This document shows positions 37,246 through 46,323 of a stretch of DNA of 64,000 bases, piece by piece. The position numbers and the translations under genes are program-made. Numbering within the stretch: position 1 is the stretch's first letter; every line of letters begins with the position of its first letter. The DNA lies in NCBI RefSeq assembly GCF_004345325.1, contig NZ_SLVJ01000002.1:209621-273620 (forward strand). Reading direction: 5' to 3'. Origin of the DNA: Acinetobacter calcoaceticus (GTDB lineage: Bacteria; Pseudomonadota; Gammaproteobacteria; Pseudomonadales; Moraxellaceae). The notes beneath the pieces are model-generated. The model worked only from the letters and a program-made list of their open reading frames with translations. It searched no databases and was not told the DNA's origin.

Positions 37246-37938
37246 TTAGATGATGGATTCATTGAGGTGTCTGGCACCTTCTAAAATCATTCGAATCATA
37301 ATCATGGTTTGTTCAGCAACGGGTTTACGGGTATCTTTTGGCATATCAATGACTTTAGCCCCCATATTAAATACCAACTGAGTGATGGCTTTGGCCACTA
37401 AGTCTGGATGCTTTAGGTTACTTTGATTGAGTTGCTCAAGTCGTATCAGGTCATCACGTAATTCTTGTTCGAAGTAATTGAGTTGGCGATCAACCGCTTG
37501 TTTATATGAAATAGAGCCTGTATAGCCTTCTCGAAGTAACAGGCTGAGATTACCTTCGTCTGCATCGAGTTGTTCGATAAACACTTCAACGGAGCTGCGG
37601 ATAATACTATTTTGTTTAATGGCTTGAATGCGTGCTTGTTGCAAAATACGGCGTAAAACGATACCTGAGCGGTCAATTAACTCGATAGCGAGTTCATCGA
37701 TATCTTTAAAATGGCGATAGAAACTATTCGGTGCAATACCTGCTTCGCGTGCAACTTCTCTTAAACTTAAAGATGCGATACTTTTTTGAGGACCAATTAA
37801 ATTTAAAGCCGCCTGAAATAACTCGTCTTTGGTAATGGTGGCTTTACGTCCCACCGTGCGTATTGGTGTCTGATCTTCTGGGAAATTTAATTTAAGATCA
37901 GTGACTTCAATTTGATCACGAACAGGTTTTGGATTCAT
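37246..37938 (-). CDS. fabR: TetR-family regulator of unsaturated fatty acid synthesis (FabR/DesT-like)
   Basis: A 230-residue repressor. Residues 30-90 form the TetR DNA-binding domain, with SLSLREVAREAGIAPNSFY and RHFKDIDELA closely matching FabR. The ligand domain has the FabR-like SVEVFIEQLDADEGNLSLLL. FabR and DesT sense the ratio of unsaturated to saturated acyl chains and control desaturation. The divergent neighbours are a ferredoxin reductase and a desaturase, as with DesT-desCB in Pseudomonas, which strongly supports the role. An N-terminal extension of about 30 residues precedes the HTH domain. Confidence 0.88.
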   Translation of the reverse strand: MNPKPVRDQIEVTDLKLNFPEDQTPIRTVGRKATITKDELFQAALNLIGPQKSIASLSLREVAREAGIAPNSFYRHFKDIDELAIELIDRSGIVLRRILQQARIQAIKQNSIIRSSVEVFIEQLDADEGNLSLLLREGYTGSISYKQAVDRQLNYFEQELRDDLIRLEQLNQSNLKHPDLVAKAITQLVFNMGAKVIDMPKDTRKPVAEQTMIMIRMILEGARHLNESII

Positions 37939-37983
37939 AGGATTCGCGAACGTAATATGGATACAGCATTATAGCCTTTGCAA

Positions 37984-38046
37984 TTACACATGTGAAATGA
38001 ATAGATACAATACGCGCGTATATACAAATATATATACATATGTATA
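37984..38046. promoter_or_regulatory. Palindromes between fabR and the desaturase operon (candidate operators)
   Basis: Three dyads lie in the 140-bp divergent gap: ttacacatgtgaa at 37984-37996 (core CACATGTG), atacgcgcgtat at 38010-38021, and tatacatatgtata at 38033-38046. One or more may be FabR operators overlapping the divergent promoters. I cannot match any of them to a confirmed FabR or DesT box. Confidence 0.45.
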
Positions 38047-38078
38047 ATAATTAAAAATCAAGCCAAGGTCATTCAATC

Positions 38079-39320
38079 ATGCCTGCTACAGAAAATATGA
38101 CACGTCCACAACAACGCATTTTAAACAGTCTAATTGATCCGGTCGCAACCAATTTCTGGTTACAAAAAATCAATCCAATTTGGTCTTATAACCAAGCTTT
38201 AGGCAAGATTGTTGCCAAAAAAAATACCGCAGCCGATATGGTGAGCCTCACCATTCGAACCAACCGCCTGTTTAGTGTGGGCAGTGCTGGTCAACATCAT
38301 CCCGTTATCGTTGAGATCAAAGGGCGTCGCTATGAACGTACCTATAGTTTGACCCAAATCAGCCCTAAAGAAGTGATGTTGACGGTTAAAAAAGTTCAGC
38401 AGGGTGTGGTCAGTACTTGGTTGGTAGATCAAGCTAAAGTGGGTGATGTAATTGAATTTGCACAACCTTATGGGGATATGTGTTTAAGTGAAACACCACA
38501 AAATCTGGTGCTCTTAGCTGCTGGAAGTGGTATTACGCCGATGTATAGCTTGATTGAAGCTTGGGCACAGAAAAATAGTTTTGCGCTACAAGACCAACAA
38601 CAAAATCAGCAACAAGTCCAACAACAAGACCATCAGCAAAATCAGCAACAAGACCATCAGCAACAAAATCAACAACAAGCGCAACAACAAGAGCAACAGC
38701 GTCAGCAACAACGCAAACCCAGCCTAGAGCAAACTCAAGCAACTCCTCCTCAAACCGTAGCATCACAACTGCAATTGTTGTATTGGGTGAAGCGACCTGA
38801 GGACAGTGCATTTGTGCAACGTTTTGAGCAATTGAGTAAGACGTATAACAATTTCAAATTTAAAGTTTTTTACACCCAAGCGGATCAGGCGGATGAGCGC
38901 TTAAACAGCAGCCATCTTGAGTTGATCGAGCAGCCACTAAGCAGTCATGTATATGTCTGTGGTCCATCAGGTTTTGTCGCTGCTGCACAGTTACTTTTTG
39001 TGGCCAATCCTGATTTAAAAACTGAGGCTTTTAGCCTGAGTCCAATGTCAAATTTAGCAACCGGCTTTGTCAATGTCACTTTAACCAAATCAAATAAAAC
39101 CGTCACCATACCGCGAGGTCAATCGATCCTAGTAGGCTTGGAACAGCAGAATATACGTCCGACTCATGGTTGCCGGATGGGGATCTGTAATAAATGTGCC
39201 TGTGAAAAAGCACAAGGTGCCAGCAAAAATCTGGTCAATGGCAGTGAAAATACTGAACCTGGACATTTACTTAAGCTGTGTGTCAATTCCGCCCAATCCG
39301 ACCTCGTTATTGATCTTTAA
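38079..39320 (+). CDS. Ferredoxin reductase, desaturase electron-transfer partner, with a Q-rich insert
   Basis: A 413-residue flavoprotein that passes electrons from NADPH through FAD and a 2Fe-2S cluster to the desaturase encoded next. It has an FAD domain at about residues 50-135 (RTYSLT-type RYERTYSLTQ), an NAD(P) domain beginning LLAAGSGITPM at 145-155, and a C-terminal plant-type ferredoxin domain with Cys365, Cys370, Cys373 and Cys401. Residues about 166-228 are a low-complexity, Gln-dominated insert between the first NAD-domain helix and the strand LQLLYWVKR. DesB-type relatives lack such a long insert. The stop abuts the desaturase frame, so the genes form one operon. Confidence 0.9.
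   Translation: MPATENMTRPQQRILNSLIDPVATNFWLQKINPIWSYNQALGKIVAKKNTAADMVSLTIRTNRLFSVGSAGQHHPVIVEIKGRRYERTYSLTQISPKEVMLTVKKVQQGVVSTWLVDQAKVGDVIEFAQPYGDMCLSETPQNLVLLAAGSGITPMYSLIEAWAQKNSFALQDQQQNQQQVQQQDHQQNQQQDHQQQNQQQAQQQEQQRQQQRKPSLEQTQATPPQTVASQLQLLYWVKRPEDSAFVQRFEQLSKTYNNFKFKVFYTQADQADERLNSSHLELIEQPLSSHVYVCGPSGFVAAAQLLFVANPDLKTEAFSLSPMSNLATGFVNVTLTKSNKTVTIPRGQSILVGLEQQNIRPTHGCRMGICNKCACEKAQGASKNLVNGSENTEPGHLLKLCVNSAQSDLVIDL
38589..38714 (+). repeat. CAA/CAG-rich repeat encoding a glutamine-rich insert
   Basis: About 126 bp of imperfect CAA/CAG triplet repeat interspersed with Asn, Asp-His and Arg codons. It encodes residues 171-211 of the ferredoxin reductase in patterns such as NQQQ, DHQQ and AQQQ. 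A longer unit containing gaccatcagcaa occurs twice. Confidence 0.9.
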
Positions 39321-39332
39321 GTGAGCCAAATT

Positions 39333-40427
39333 ATGAATATGCCTGTGAAATTCCCATTTTATAAAAATCCTAAAAATCGTGAACTCAGTAATGCAGAGTT
39401 GGATGCACTCGCTGTGGAGTTGGATGCGATTAAACAAGAAGTATTAGATGATATTGGCGAGAAAGATGCGACCTATATCAAACGAGTGTATGCCGCGATC
39501 CGTTATAGCAGTGTGGTTGGACGTGCCTGTTTATTTGCAGGTTGGTTCCCACCAGCGTGGGTGTTGGGGACAGGGTTGTTGGGCTTTGCCAAAATCATGG
39601 AAAACATGGAGCTAGGGCACAATGTCATGCATGGTCAGTACGACTGGATGAATGACCCTCGTTTCAATGGGCAAGATTATGAATGGGATACCGTCGGAAC
39701 TTCGGATAACTGGCGTGAAACCCATAACTTTAAGCACCATACCTATACCAACATTAAAGGTATGGATGATGATATCGGTTATGGACTGGTGCGATTATTT
39801 CCAGAACAACGTTGGAAATATGGTTTCTTATTTCAGCCGATTTATAGTATTCCATTTTGCTTGTTGTTCCAGTGGGGGGTTGCGATTCAAAATCTTGAAA
39901 TTGGAAAACTGTTAATCGGTAAGAAAACCACCAAACAGTTATATGAAGATTGGAAACCGGTGCAAAGCAAAGCAGCCAAACAGATGTTGAAGGATTATGT
40001 TTTCTTCCCATTGATTGCGGGTCCAGCTGCATTACCGGTTTTAACGGGTAATTTGGTTGCCAATGGTATGCGTAATGTCTGGACCTTTAGCATTATCTTC
40101 TGTGGTCATTTTACCAAAGATGTTGAAGTATTCCCGAAAACGGTACTCAAGGATGAAAGTCGCGGACATTGGTATATGCGCCAGATCCGTGGCTCATCTA
40201 ATTTGAGTGGTTCTGAAGCTTTTCATATTTTAACGGGGCATTTAAGTCATCAGATTGAACATCATTTGTTCCCTGATATTCCAGCGCGTCGTTATCGTAA
40301 AATGGCACCAAAAGTTGAAGCGATTTGTGAGAAATATGGCTTGAATTACAATAATGCAAGTTTGTTTAAACAATATGGTCAGGTGTTGGGACGTATTGTG
40401 AAATATGCCTTTCCATTTAAAAAATAA
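39333..40427 (+). CDS. Membrane fatty acid desaturase
   Basis: A 364-residue diiron desaturase that introduces a double bond into acyl chains at the inner membrane. The three histidine boxes are HNVMH, HNFKHH and HQIEHH at about residues 96-100, 131-136 and 306-311. Hydrophobic pairs lie between the boxes. It is the oxygen-activating partner of the ferredoxin reductase just upstream. ATG 39333 is preferred; the frame extends to a GTG at 39321 that abuts the reductase stop, and a further ATG lies at 39339. Regulation by the divergent FabR-like repressor is expected. Substrate (acyl-CoA or phospholipid) and position are not readable. Confidence 0.93.
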   Translation: MNMPVKFPFYKNPKNRELSNAELDALAVELDAIKQEVLDDIGEKDATYIKRVYAAIRYSSVVGRACLFAGWFPPAWVLGTGLLGFAKIMENMELGHNVMHGQYDWMNDPRFNGQDYEWDTVGTSDNWRETHNFKHHTYTNIKGMDDDIGYGLVRLFPEQRWKYGFLFQPIYSIPFCLLFQWGVAIQNLEIGKLLIGKKTTKQLYEDWKPVQSKAAKQMLKDYVFFPLIAGPAALPVLTGNLVANGMRNVWTFSIIFCGHFTKDVEVFPKTVLKDESRGHWYMRQIRGSSNLSGSEAFHILTGHLSHQIEHHLFPDIPARRYRKMAPKVEAICEKYGLNYNNASLFKQYGQVLGRIVKYAFPFKK

Positions 40428-40472
40428 CAGCCACTTAATCTAAGCTTTAATTTTTAAACTGAATATCCTTAG

Positions 40473-40511
40473 AAAAAGATCCAAACCTAGCTCTAGTGTT
40501 TGGATCTTTTT
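40473..40511 (+). terminator. Intrinsic terminator of the desaturase operon
   Basis: A perfect 14-bp stem (aaaaagatccaaac with gtttggatcttttt, 11-base loop) continues into T residues. It lies 46 bases past the desaturase stop. Confidence 0.9.
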
Positions 40512-40604
40512 TCATAATGAATAGCGCGATTTCAGTCCGCACAACCATAGCCAAATTCAGTTAATTTGGTTAAATTATGGTGAGTTAATTTTTTGAAGAA
40601 CGGT

Positions 40605-41237
40605 ATGCAACATTCTTTACAACAGATTCAACACTGGTTAGAGCAACATGCACCCAGAATAACCACCTATTCACTGCAAGCACCCGCTACTGATCAACAG
40701 TTTGGCCGCATTGAGAAATTGTTGGCTACCCCGTTACTGAATGGATTCAAATCCCTTTATCTTTGGCACAATGGTTTAAGTGATCAGGTCAATGGCGCTA
40801 GTTTATTTTATGGAATGGATTTTTATTCACTTGAACATGTCGAGGATGTGTATAGAGCCAAGTCGGATATGGTGGATCAATTGATTGAACTGAAATATGC
40901 GGATGTGGAAATTGACCCATGCAATGTTTTTAATCCGAATTGGTTACAGTTTGCTGATGATCGTTCACATTCTGGGTTATATATTGATTTGGCACCTACT
41001 GCCCAAGGTCAATATGGTCAAGTCATTTTTATCGATGAAGAATGCGAAGTAGCATTAAAGGTGGCTGATTCGATCGAGGCATTGGTGGCTCAGTTTAGTC
41101 TAGATATTGAACAGGGCTATTATCAACTCGACCAAGATGCACTTGAGGATGGTGATGAATTTTTGGCCTGTGATACTGAAATTGATTTAATTAATTGGCA
41201 AGATAGTCAACGCTGGCGCCGTAAAATGCGCGGTTAA
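40605..41237 (+). CDS. SMI1/KNR4 (SUKH)-family protein
   Basis: A 210-residue soluble acidic protein of the SUKH superfamily. Recognisable parts are the N-terminal helix, LLNGFKSLYLWHNGLS near residue 50, FNPNWLQFADDRSHSGLYIDLAP near 107, and GQVIFIDEECE. SUKH proteins are best known as immunity factors for polymorphic toxins and as scaffolds in yeast cell-wall signalling. No toxin gene is adjacent, so an orphan immunity or housekeeping role is equally possible. ATG 40605 with GAAG upstream is preferred over TTG 40593. The C-terminus is strongly charged (RWRRKMRG). Confidence 0.8.
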   Translation: MQHSLQQIQHWLEQHAPRITTYSLQAPATDQQFGRIEKLLATPLLNGFKSLYLWHNGLSDQVNGASLFYGMDFYSLEHVEDVYRAKSDMVDQLIELKYADVEIDPCNVFNPNWLQFADDRSHSGLYIDLAPTAQGQYGQVIFIDEECEVALKVADSIEALVAQFSLDIEQGYYQLDQDALEDGDEFLACDTEIDLINWQDSQRWRRKMRG

Positions 41238-41441
41238 ATTTGCGTATTTCATGATGAGATGAATGCTGAGAGAAATCGAAATTGGTACATTTTCCGCCTA
41301 ATCCGGTGATTTGATTTTAGATGGCGCTACATTCAACTGTCCAAATAACTGCGCTCAGACTGGGTATGATAAAAGATATACAATAATCGGGTCTAAATTA
41401 TCTGTGCTAAAAATAAATCACTTTATAATATGCCACAGTAC

Positions 41442-41515
41442 AATCAAAATAGTCTGAATCAAATGATCTGAATCAAAATAGTCTGAGCCAAAACAGTCTG
41501 AGTTAAAACAATCTG
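41442..41515. repeat. 15-bp degenerate tandem repeats (about five units)
   Basis: Units such as aatcaaaatagtctg (41442-41456), aatcaaatgatctg, aatcaaaatagtctg, agccaaaacagtctg and agttaaaacaatctg follow each other directly. The constant part is caaaa-agtctg. There is no dyad symmetry and no coding sense. Confidence 0.85.
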
Positions 41516-41642
41516 AATTAAGTGCATTGAAAATAATCCAAAATGCGATTTGTGATGATTGTTGATTAATATTTATTCACTCAAAATCACAGCACTGGCA
41601 TGTGCTGATTTTAGTTATCATATATAAATATATTTAGAACAC

Positions 41643-41668
41643 AGAACACCAGAACACCAGAACACCAG
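41643..41668. repeat. 8-bp tandem repeat just upstream of the ABC exporter
   Basis: agaacacc occurs three times in tandem at 41643-41666, followed by a partial copy. A variation in copy number would shift the spacing between an upstream promoter and the ribosome site 18 bases beyond. Confidence 0.85.
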
Positions 41669-41685
41669 TAAATCAGGGATAGGTT

Positions 41686-43392
41686 ATGAAACCACAATGG
41701 TTAGAACATTATCAGGCTGTATGGAAAATACTTCGACAACATTACCGACATCCACAACGGCTCATGCTCCTCCTTGGTATATTGATCTTGGCCTCGACTT
41801 TGGTTGGGGTGTATTTGCCTTATATCATGAAGCAAATCGTCGATTTATCTCAACTTGATCAGCGTCAACTCAATTTTCAACATCTTTGGAGTTGGACGAA
41901 TCTTTATATCTTGGCTGCTGCATTTGCTCTGGGTTGGTTATTTAGCAATATATTAATTCATCTGAGTAATCAATTTAGCGGCTTTTTTATGGTGAATATT
42001 GATACATCACTGGTTTATAAGGGCTTGGAGAATTATTTTAGTTTAAGTTATGCCGAACAAAAGAAGATCGACACTGGCGTGATCAATACCGATCTATGGC
42101 GTGGTGCCACAGCTTTTGGACATTTTACCTACACGACCTTATTTATATTGGTTCCAGTCCTGTTTGAGATCTTGGCCATGGTGTGGATGTTGACACACAG
42201 CATCAATTTAAGCTTCGCGATCTTATTTCTACTATTTGCGATTGTGGTGTTTGTACTGACCTTATGGATTACCTTTAAAAGTAAAGATATCTTTACACCG
42301 ATGTATGAAGCCAAAAACCAAATTAACCAATTTGTGGTTGAGAAAGTCCAAGCGCATTACGATATTCAGGTCAATGCATCGAGCCAATATGAACTGAATA
42401 AGTTTTCTCAAAGAGCTGAAGCCTATCGTCACACCACTTTATCGAGTTATACCCAAATCACCAAAATGATGATTTGGCAGGTGTTATTTGTTGGTTTGTT
42501 CCTGCTCAGTTTTATGCTGATCACGGTGTATTTATTTGAGCAACAGCAAGTATCCACCGGAGACTTTGTGTTGATTAGTTCGTATGTGATCGGCTTGACC
42601 ATGCCGGTATTACGAGTCTCCCAAAGTTTGATTCATTTAAAAGGTGATCAGGTTGCTTTAAAAAAATTCTATGCTTATTTCCTCCTCCCCAAACAACAGT
42701 ATAAATCTGCAGTCATATTACCTACGCCGCAACTGTATCAGTTTAAACATGCCGAATTTCAATTGGGGAAAGTCATGATTCGGGATTTTAATCTCTGTCT
42801 AGAGCAGGGGAAGTGCTATGTGATCATCGGGGAAACGGGGATCGGGAAGACCAGCTTTATGCAATATCTGCTAGGGATCGAGCAAATCAATGCTGGGCAG
42901 TTATTATATAAAAATATTGATATCAGCCTAATGTTTGCAGCAGAGATTTTTCAGGAGGTTGCTGTCGTCAGTCAACTGCCGATTGTTTATTCAGGTACGC
43001 TACGTGACAATTTAATTCACAATAGTCGCTTTGAATATAGCGATGCGGAATTAGAAACTTGGTTAGCGCGGTTTAATCTCAGCCAACTCTTAGCAAAAAA
43101 TAAACTGGGCTTAGACGATGACTTAGAGGATATTTATAAAAGTTTTTCTGGTGGCGAAAAACAACGTATGAGTATTATCCGAGCGCTACTCAAACAACCG
43201 CAGTGCTTAATCATGGATGAACCCACAGCCGCATTAAATGAAGAGATGGGGAAGCAGCTACTCGATCTTATTCGCACACAGGTCAAGACCATTATATTGA
43301 TCAGTCATGCGCCTTATGCCAAACAATATGCTGACGAGCTCATTGATTTTGATGCGCTGATCAAAGCGCAAGGCGTGAATCTCACGCTTTGA
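41686..43392 (+). CDS. ABC exporter, fused permease and ATPase (half-transporter)
   Basis: A 568-residue ABCB-type half-transporter. Residues 1-335 form the membrane domain with about six helices, and the ATPase follows. Walker A is GETGIGKT at 382-389, the signature FSGGEKQR at 487-494, and Walker B CLIMDE at 507-512. The switch histidine is in LISHA. It should function as a homodimer, exporting a lipid, peptide or drug. No partner gene, adaptor or substrate gene is adjacent, and the substrate is unknown. The nucleotide-binding domain has no unusual replacement. Ribosome site GGGATAGG precedes ATG 41686. Confidence 0.88.
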   Translation: MKPQWLEHYQAVWKILRQHYRHPQRLMLLLGILILASTLVGVYLPYIMKQIVDLSQLDQRQLNFQHLWSWTNLYILAAAFALGWLFSNILIHLSNQFSGFFMVNIDTSLVYKGLENYFSLSYAEQKKIDTGVINTDLWRGATAFGHFTYTTLFILVPVLFEILAMVWMLTHSINLSFAILFLLFAIVVFVLTLWITFKSKDIFTPMYEAKNQINQFVVEKVQAHYDIQVNASSQYELNKFSQRAEAYRHTTLSSYTQITKMMIWQVLFVGLFLLSFMLITVYLFEQQQVSTGDFVLISSYVIGLTMPVLRVSQSLIHLKGDQVALKKFYAYFLLPKQQYKSAVILPTPQLYQFKHAEFQLGKVMIRDFNLCLEQGKCYVIIGETGIGKTSFMQYLLGIEQINAGQLLYKNIDISLMFAAEIFQEVAVVSQLPIVYSGTLRDNLIHNSRFEYSDAELETWLARFNLSQLLAKNKLGLDDDLEDIYKSFSGGEKQRMSIIRALLKQPQCLIMDEPTAALNEEMGKQLLDLIRTQVKTIILISHAPYAKQYADELIDFDALIKAQGVNLTL

Positions 43393-43444
43393 GCCGTCTA
43401 TTGAGCATTTGGATGTAGATGATTTGGATGATGAAGGTCTAAAT

Positions 43445-44902
43445 CTATTTTAAAAATTTACGGCTGACCAAGAACTGTTCTGTGGCCGTGAGCAGGACTT
43501 CAGCATAGCCTTCTTGCTTGGCTGTTAACCAACCCAATGCAAACCAATCGCTGGCTTCGAGTTCACTTTCTTGCAGATAAGATGCCGAAGCGGAGAGTAC
43601 ATGGTATTGCTCCGCCGCTTGTTGCGCATCATGCAGGGCTTTGCTGTATTTCTGCAGGTTTTTAACATCGTAGATACTGGTGAGCAGAGGGAAGCTAAAC
43701 TTGAGTTCATTCAGACGCAGTGCCAAGAGGTCTAAACTTGCCAATTCATTCAGGTCAACTTGACTCAAACTCTCTTGTAAAAGCTTGTATTGCTGCTGCA
43801 AGGTATTTTGCGCAAAATGTTTGAGATCTTGCTTTTGTACCTTGTCGCTGCTGGCCAAACTAAACATCAGTAAGTCGAGATAATGCTGCACGTTCTGGGT
43901 AGATTTGACCAAATTGTTGAGTTTTTCTTTGCCATACAAGATATCCTGATCCAAACTTTGCGCAGTTTTTGGGTTCTGTAATAAGGCCGCCAAAGTCGCC
44001 TGCATATGTTCGAAATGTTGCAAGTTCTCAAAATGCTGTTTAAAGGCACTCAATTGCGCTGCCCATTTACTCGATATCCCCTCACTCCAATCTTTCAAGA
44101 TTGAAATACTCAGGTGTAAATGTTGCAAAGCCTGTTGTGCTTGAACGATGTGTTCAGGAGTTGCAAGCTGTGCCGAGATTGCAGCAATGTTGGGCAGTAA
44201 ATGCTGTAACTGATGTGCGACTAATAAACGTAGATTGTAATCTGCGGATTCTTTTTTATTGAATTGAAAGGCTTTGTCCACAGTGGCAGGACTGACGCTC
44301 AATTGTCTTGCCAATAGGTTGCCAAATTCAGCTTTGCTGCGTACATCTAACCACAGTTGATATTTTTTCACCCATTCATAGCAAAAGCTCAGCATACTTT
44401 GTAAGGAACCTGACTTGAGTTCAAACTCAACTTCGTAGACATCGCTACGATCGGTCAGGGTGCGAATCTCGCCAATATCCAGACTGATTTCAATTTCAGC
44501 CTCTTCAAATTGCACCACACGGCGGGTGCGTTGGATATCCGTTTCAAACTGTAGGATTAAACTTTGATCTAGTGTGCCCAGTGCATTGGATAAGATTTGA
44601 TTGGCTTCTGTATGTGAGAGATAAGGGGCCATAGAGACCGATTCAGGCGTAGTTTCACCCATTTCCAGATTGTGTTCAAAGCGATGTAAATGACTTTGGC
44701 CAGCGGCTTTTAGGGTTTGAATCCATTGGCTGCCTTCACGGCGTTGGCGTAAAGCTACCCCTTGGGCTGAAAGTTTACGATCAGCAGTATCGTAGTATTT
44801 CGCTTGTAATTGAATGGTTTCAGATGTCTTTGAGTCCAAAGCTTTAAGTAGGGCATTGCGACGTGGTGCGGCAATCTGAAATTTTAATTCAATCTCAACC
44901 AT
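43445..44902 (-). CDS. CYTH and CHAD domain protein (YgiF-like triphosphatase)
   Basis: A 485-residue cytosolic protein. Residues 1-200 are the CYTH triphosphate-tunnel domain, starting EIELKFQI (the ExExK signature) with QTLKAAGQS and EFELKSGSL later. Residues about 225-480 are a CHAD domain of helical bundles that bind polyphosphate, although the histidine density is modest. E. coli YgiF is an inorganic triphosphatase of the same architecture. It is convergent with the ABC exporter, 52 bp apart, and appears monocistronic. Confidence 0.88.
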   Translation of the reverse strand: MVEIELKFQIAAPRRNALLKALDSKTSETIQLQAKYYDTADRKLSAQGVALRQRREGSQWIQTLKAAGQSHLHRFEHNLEMGETTPESVSMAPYLSHTEANQILSNALGTLDQSLILQFETDIQRTRRVVQFEEAEIEISLDIGEIRTLTDRSDVYEVEFELKSGSLQSMLSFCYEWVKKYQLWLDVRSKAEFGNLLARQLSVSPATVDKAFQFNKKESADYNLRLLVAHQLQHLLPNIAAISAQLATPEHIVQAQQALQHLHLSISILKDWSEGISSKWAAQLSAFKQHFENLQHFEHMQATLAALLQNPKTAQSLDQDILYGKEKLNNLVKSTQNVQHYLDLLMFSLASSDKVQKQDLKHFAQNTLQQQYKLLQESLSQVDLNELASLDLLALRLNELKFSFPLLTSIYDVKNLQKYSKALHDAQQAAEQYHVLSASASYLQESELEASDWFALGWLTAKQEGYAEVLLTATEQFLVSRKFLK

Positions 44903-45178
44903 GGGAAAATCCTAAAAGAAATGATCAGTGTATAGACGTGTATTTATTTATATGAGATGGCGTTCTTGAGCGACATCCGTATTCAAAGCACGGATTTTAA
45001 CTGATTTACGTGATTTAGATAGCCTTGACATGTATTGAAAAAGCATCCTGTAACTGAACTGGCTACGTTTGTCTTTAATTTCGGCAAAATATAGATTAGG
45101 GTGACAATGGAGTATGCATCAGGACGATGCCTCGCTGTCATTAGGACGATTTAGATCAAAATCATAAGGATTATAATC

Positions 45179-45562
45179 ATGAACATTGAAATGAAAGGCA
45201 CGCCAGAATTAAATGCTTATCCTAAACTACAACTTCCGATCCGTCATTATTCAGACTTCTACCGTTTTTATTTGACTGAACACCGTAATATCACCAGTCG
45301 CCGACTGCATGCACTTGGCAGCAGTATAGGCCTCTATTATTTTAGTAAAGCGATACGCCAAGGTCGGGCAAAATATGTGGTTTATGGTGTTTTGTCTGGT
45401 TATGCCTGTGCATGGGTGGGACATTTTATCTTTGAGAAAAACAAACCTGCCAGTTTCAAACAGCCGATCTATAGTTTTATATCGGACTGGCGTATGTTGA
45501 GCGATATTGTACGTGGCAATCTTAGCTTGATCGATCGCAGTCGTGATCGTATCGAGAGTTAA
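45179..45562 (+). CDS. Mpo1-like protein (DUF962 family)
   Basis: A 127-residue membrane-associated protein of the DUF962/Mpo1 family. It shows the conserved FYRFYLTEHRNITSRRLHALG, then a hydrophobic pair around residues 50-80 and GHFIFEKNKPASFKQPIYSF with the histidine and KP motif typical of the family. Yeast Mpo1 is an iron-dependent dioxygenase that alpha-oxidises 2-hydroxy fatty acids. Bacterial members are poorly characterised. ATG 45179 has AAGGA eight bases upstream. It is monocistronic by context. Confidence 0.85.
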   Translation: MNIEMKGTPELNAYPKLQLPIRHYSDFYRFYLTEHRNITSRRLHALGSSIGLYYFSKAIRQGRAKYVVYGVLSGYACAWVGHFIFEKNKPASFKQPIYSFISDWRMLSDIVRGNLSLIDRSRDRIES

Positions 45563-45702
45563 GCGAAGGTGATCAATATCCATTCAGTGTGAGATGAAAA
45601 CATTGACTCGGTTAAAGTTTGAGTATTTTCAATTTAGATCCAACGTTATACCGGACTGAACTTGGTTATAATCGTTTTATATTCAATATCTAGGAACATT
45701 TG

Positions 45703-46323
45703 ATGCGCGGCCTATATCTTATTACCAATGATGATCCAATTGAACTTTTGCTGCAAAAACTAGATGCTGCATTGAGTACAGGTCAGGTGGCGATATTGCA
45801 ATATCGCCGTAAAAAAGTACCACTGAGTGCGCAAGTCGCAGAAGTTGAACACATCAAAGCATTGTGTCAGACCCACCAAACCCCTTTTGTGATTAATGAC
45901 AATCTGGATTTGGCTGAACAATTTGGCCTAGGGGTGCATTTGGGTCAGAGCGATGGTGAAGTCTCCGATGCCGTTGCACGTTTGCCCAAAGGTGTGGTGA
46001 TTGGGCGGACCTGTGCAGGATCTTTAGAATGGGCGGAAACAGCAATTTCCCAAGGTGCAACTTATGTTGCATTCGGGGCGATTTATGCCACCAGCACCAA
46101 ACCTGAAGCTCGTCATATTGGGGTAGAGATTTTGCAACAAGCCACGGCAATGACCCAGCTCCCCATCTGTGCGATCGGTGGTCTGACTGTGGAAAATTCC
46201 GCAACTGTGATTGCTTCAGGCGCCACGCTTTGTGCGGTAATTAGTGATATATTGGCGCTGCCAGTCGAACAAATTTCTGCACGTGTTCAAGCATGGGCAG
46301 CGTTATTTACAAAAACAGCATAG
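45703..46323 (+). CDS. thiE: Thiamine-phosphate synthase
   Basis: A 206-residue TIM-barrel enzyme that couples hydroxymethylpyrimidine diphosphate with thiazole phosphate. Signatures are ILQYRRKK near residue 30, [20 protein letters not shown] near 64 with the diphosphate-binding ND pair, and [10 protein letters not shown] near 157. ATG 45703 follows AGGA by seven bases; the overlapping TTG at 45700 is not needed. hemL follows after 59 bp. No other thiamine gene is present, and no TPP riboswitch-like conserved element was spotted in the 140 bp upstream. Confidence 0.93.
   Translation: MRGLYLITNDDPIELLLQKLDAALSTGQVAILQYRRKKVPLSAQVAEVEHIKALCQTHQTPFVINDNLDLAEQFGLGVHLGQSDGEVSDAVARLPKGVVIGRTCAGSLEWAETAISQGATYVAFGAIYATSTKPEARHIGVEILQQATAMTQLPICAIGGLTVENSATVIASGATLCAVISDILALPVEQISARVQAWAALFTKTA

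Larger units (their letters stand above)
41238..41685. other. Intergenic region with two repeat clusters
   Basis: A 448-bp AT-rich gap between the SUKH gene and the ABC exporter. It contains about five 15-bp units at 41442-41515 and three 8-bp units at 41643-41666 immediately before the ABC gene. No ORF with a ribosome site and no terminator were seen. Confidence 0.6.

Noticed and set aside
43370..43390. Hairpin at the end of the ABC exporter gene (aaggcgtga with tcacgcttt)
   Set aside because: It lies within the last codons, has a 3-base loop and is not followed by a T tract, so it was not called a terminator.
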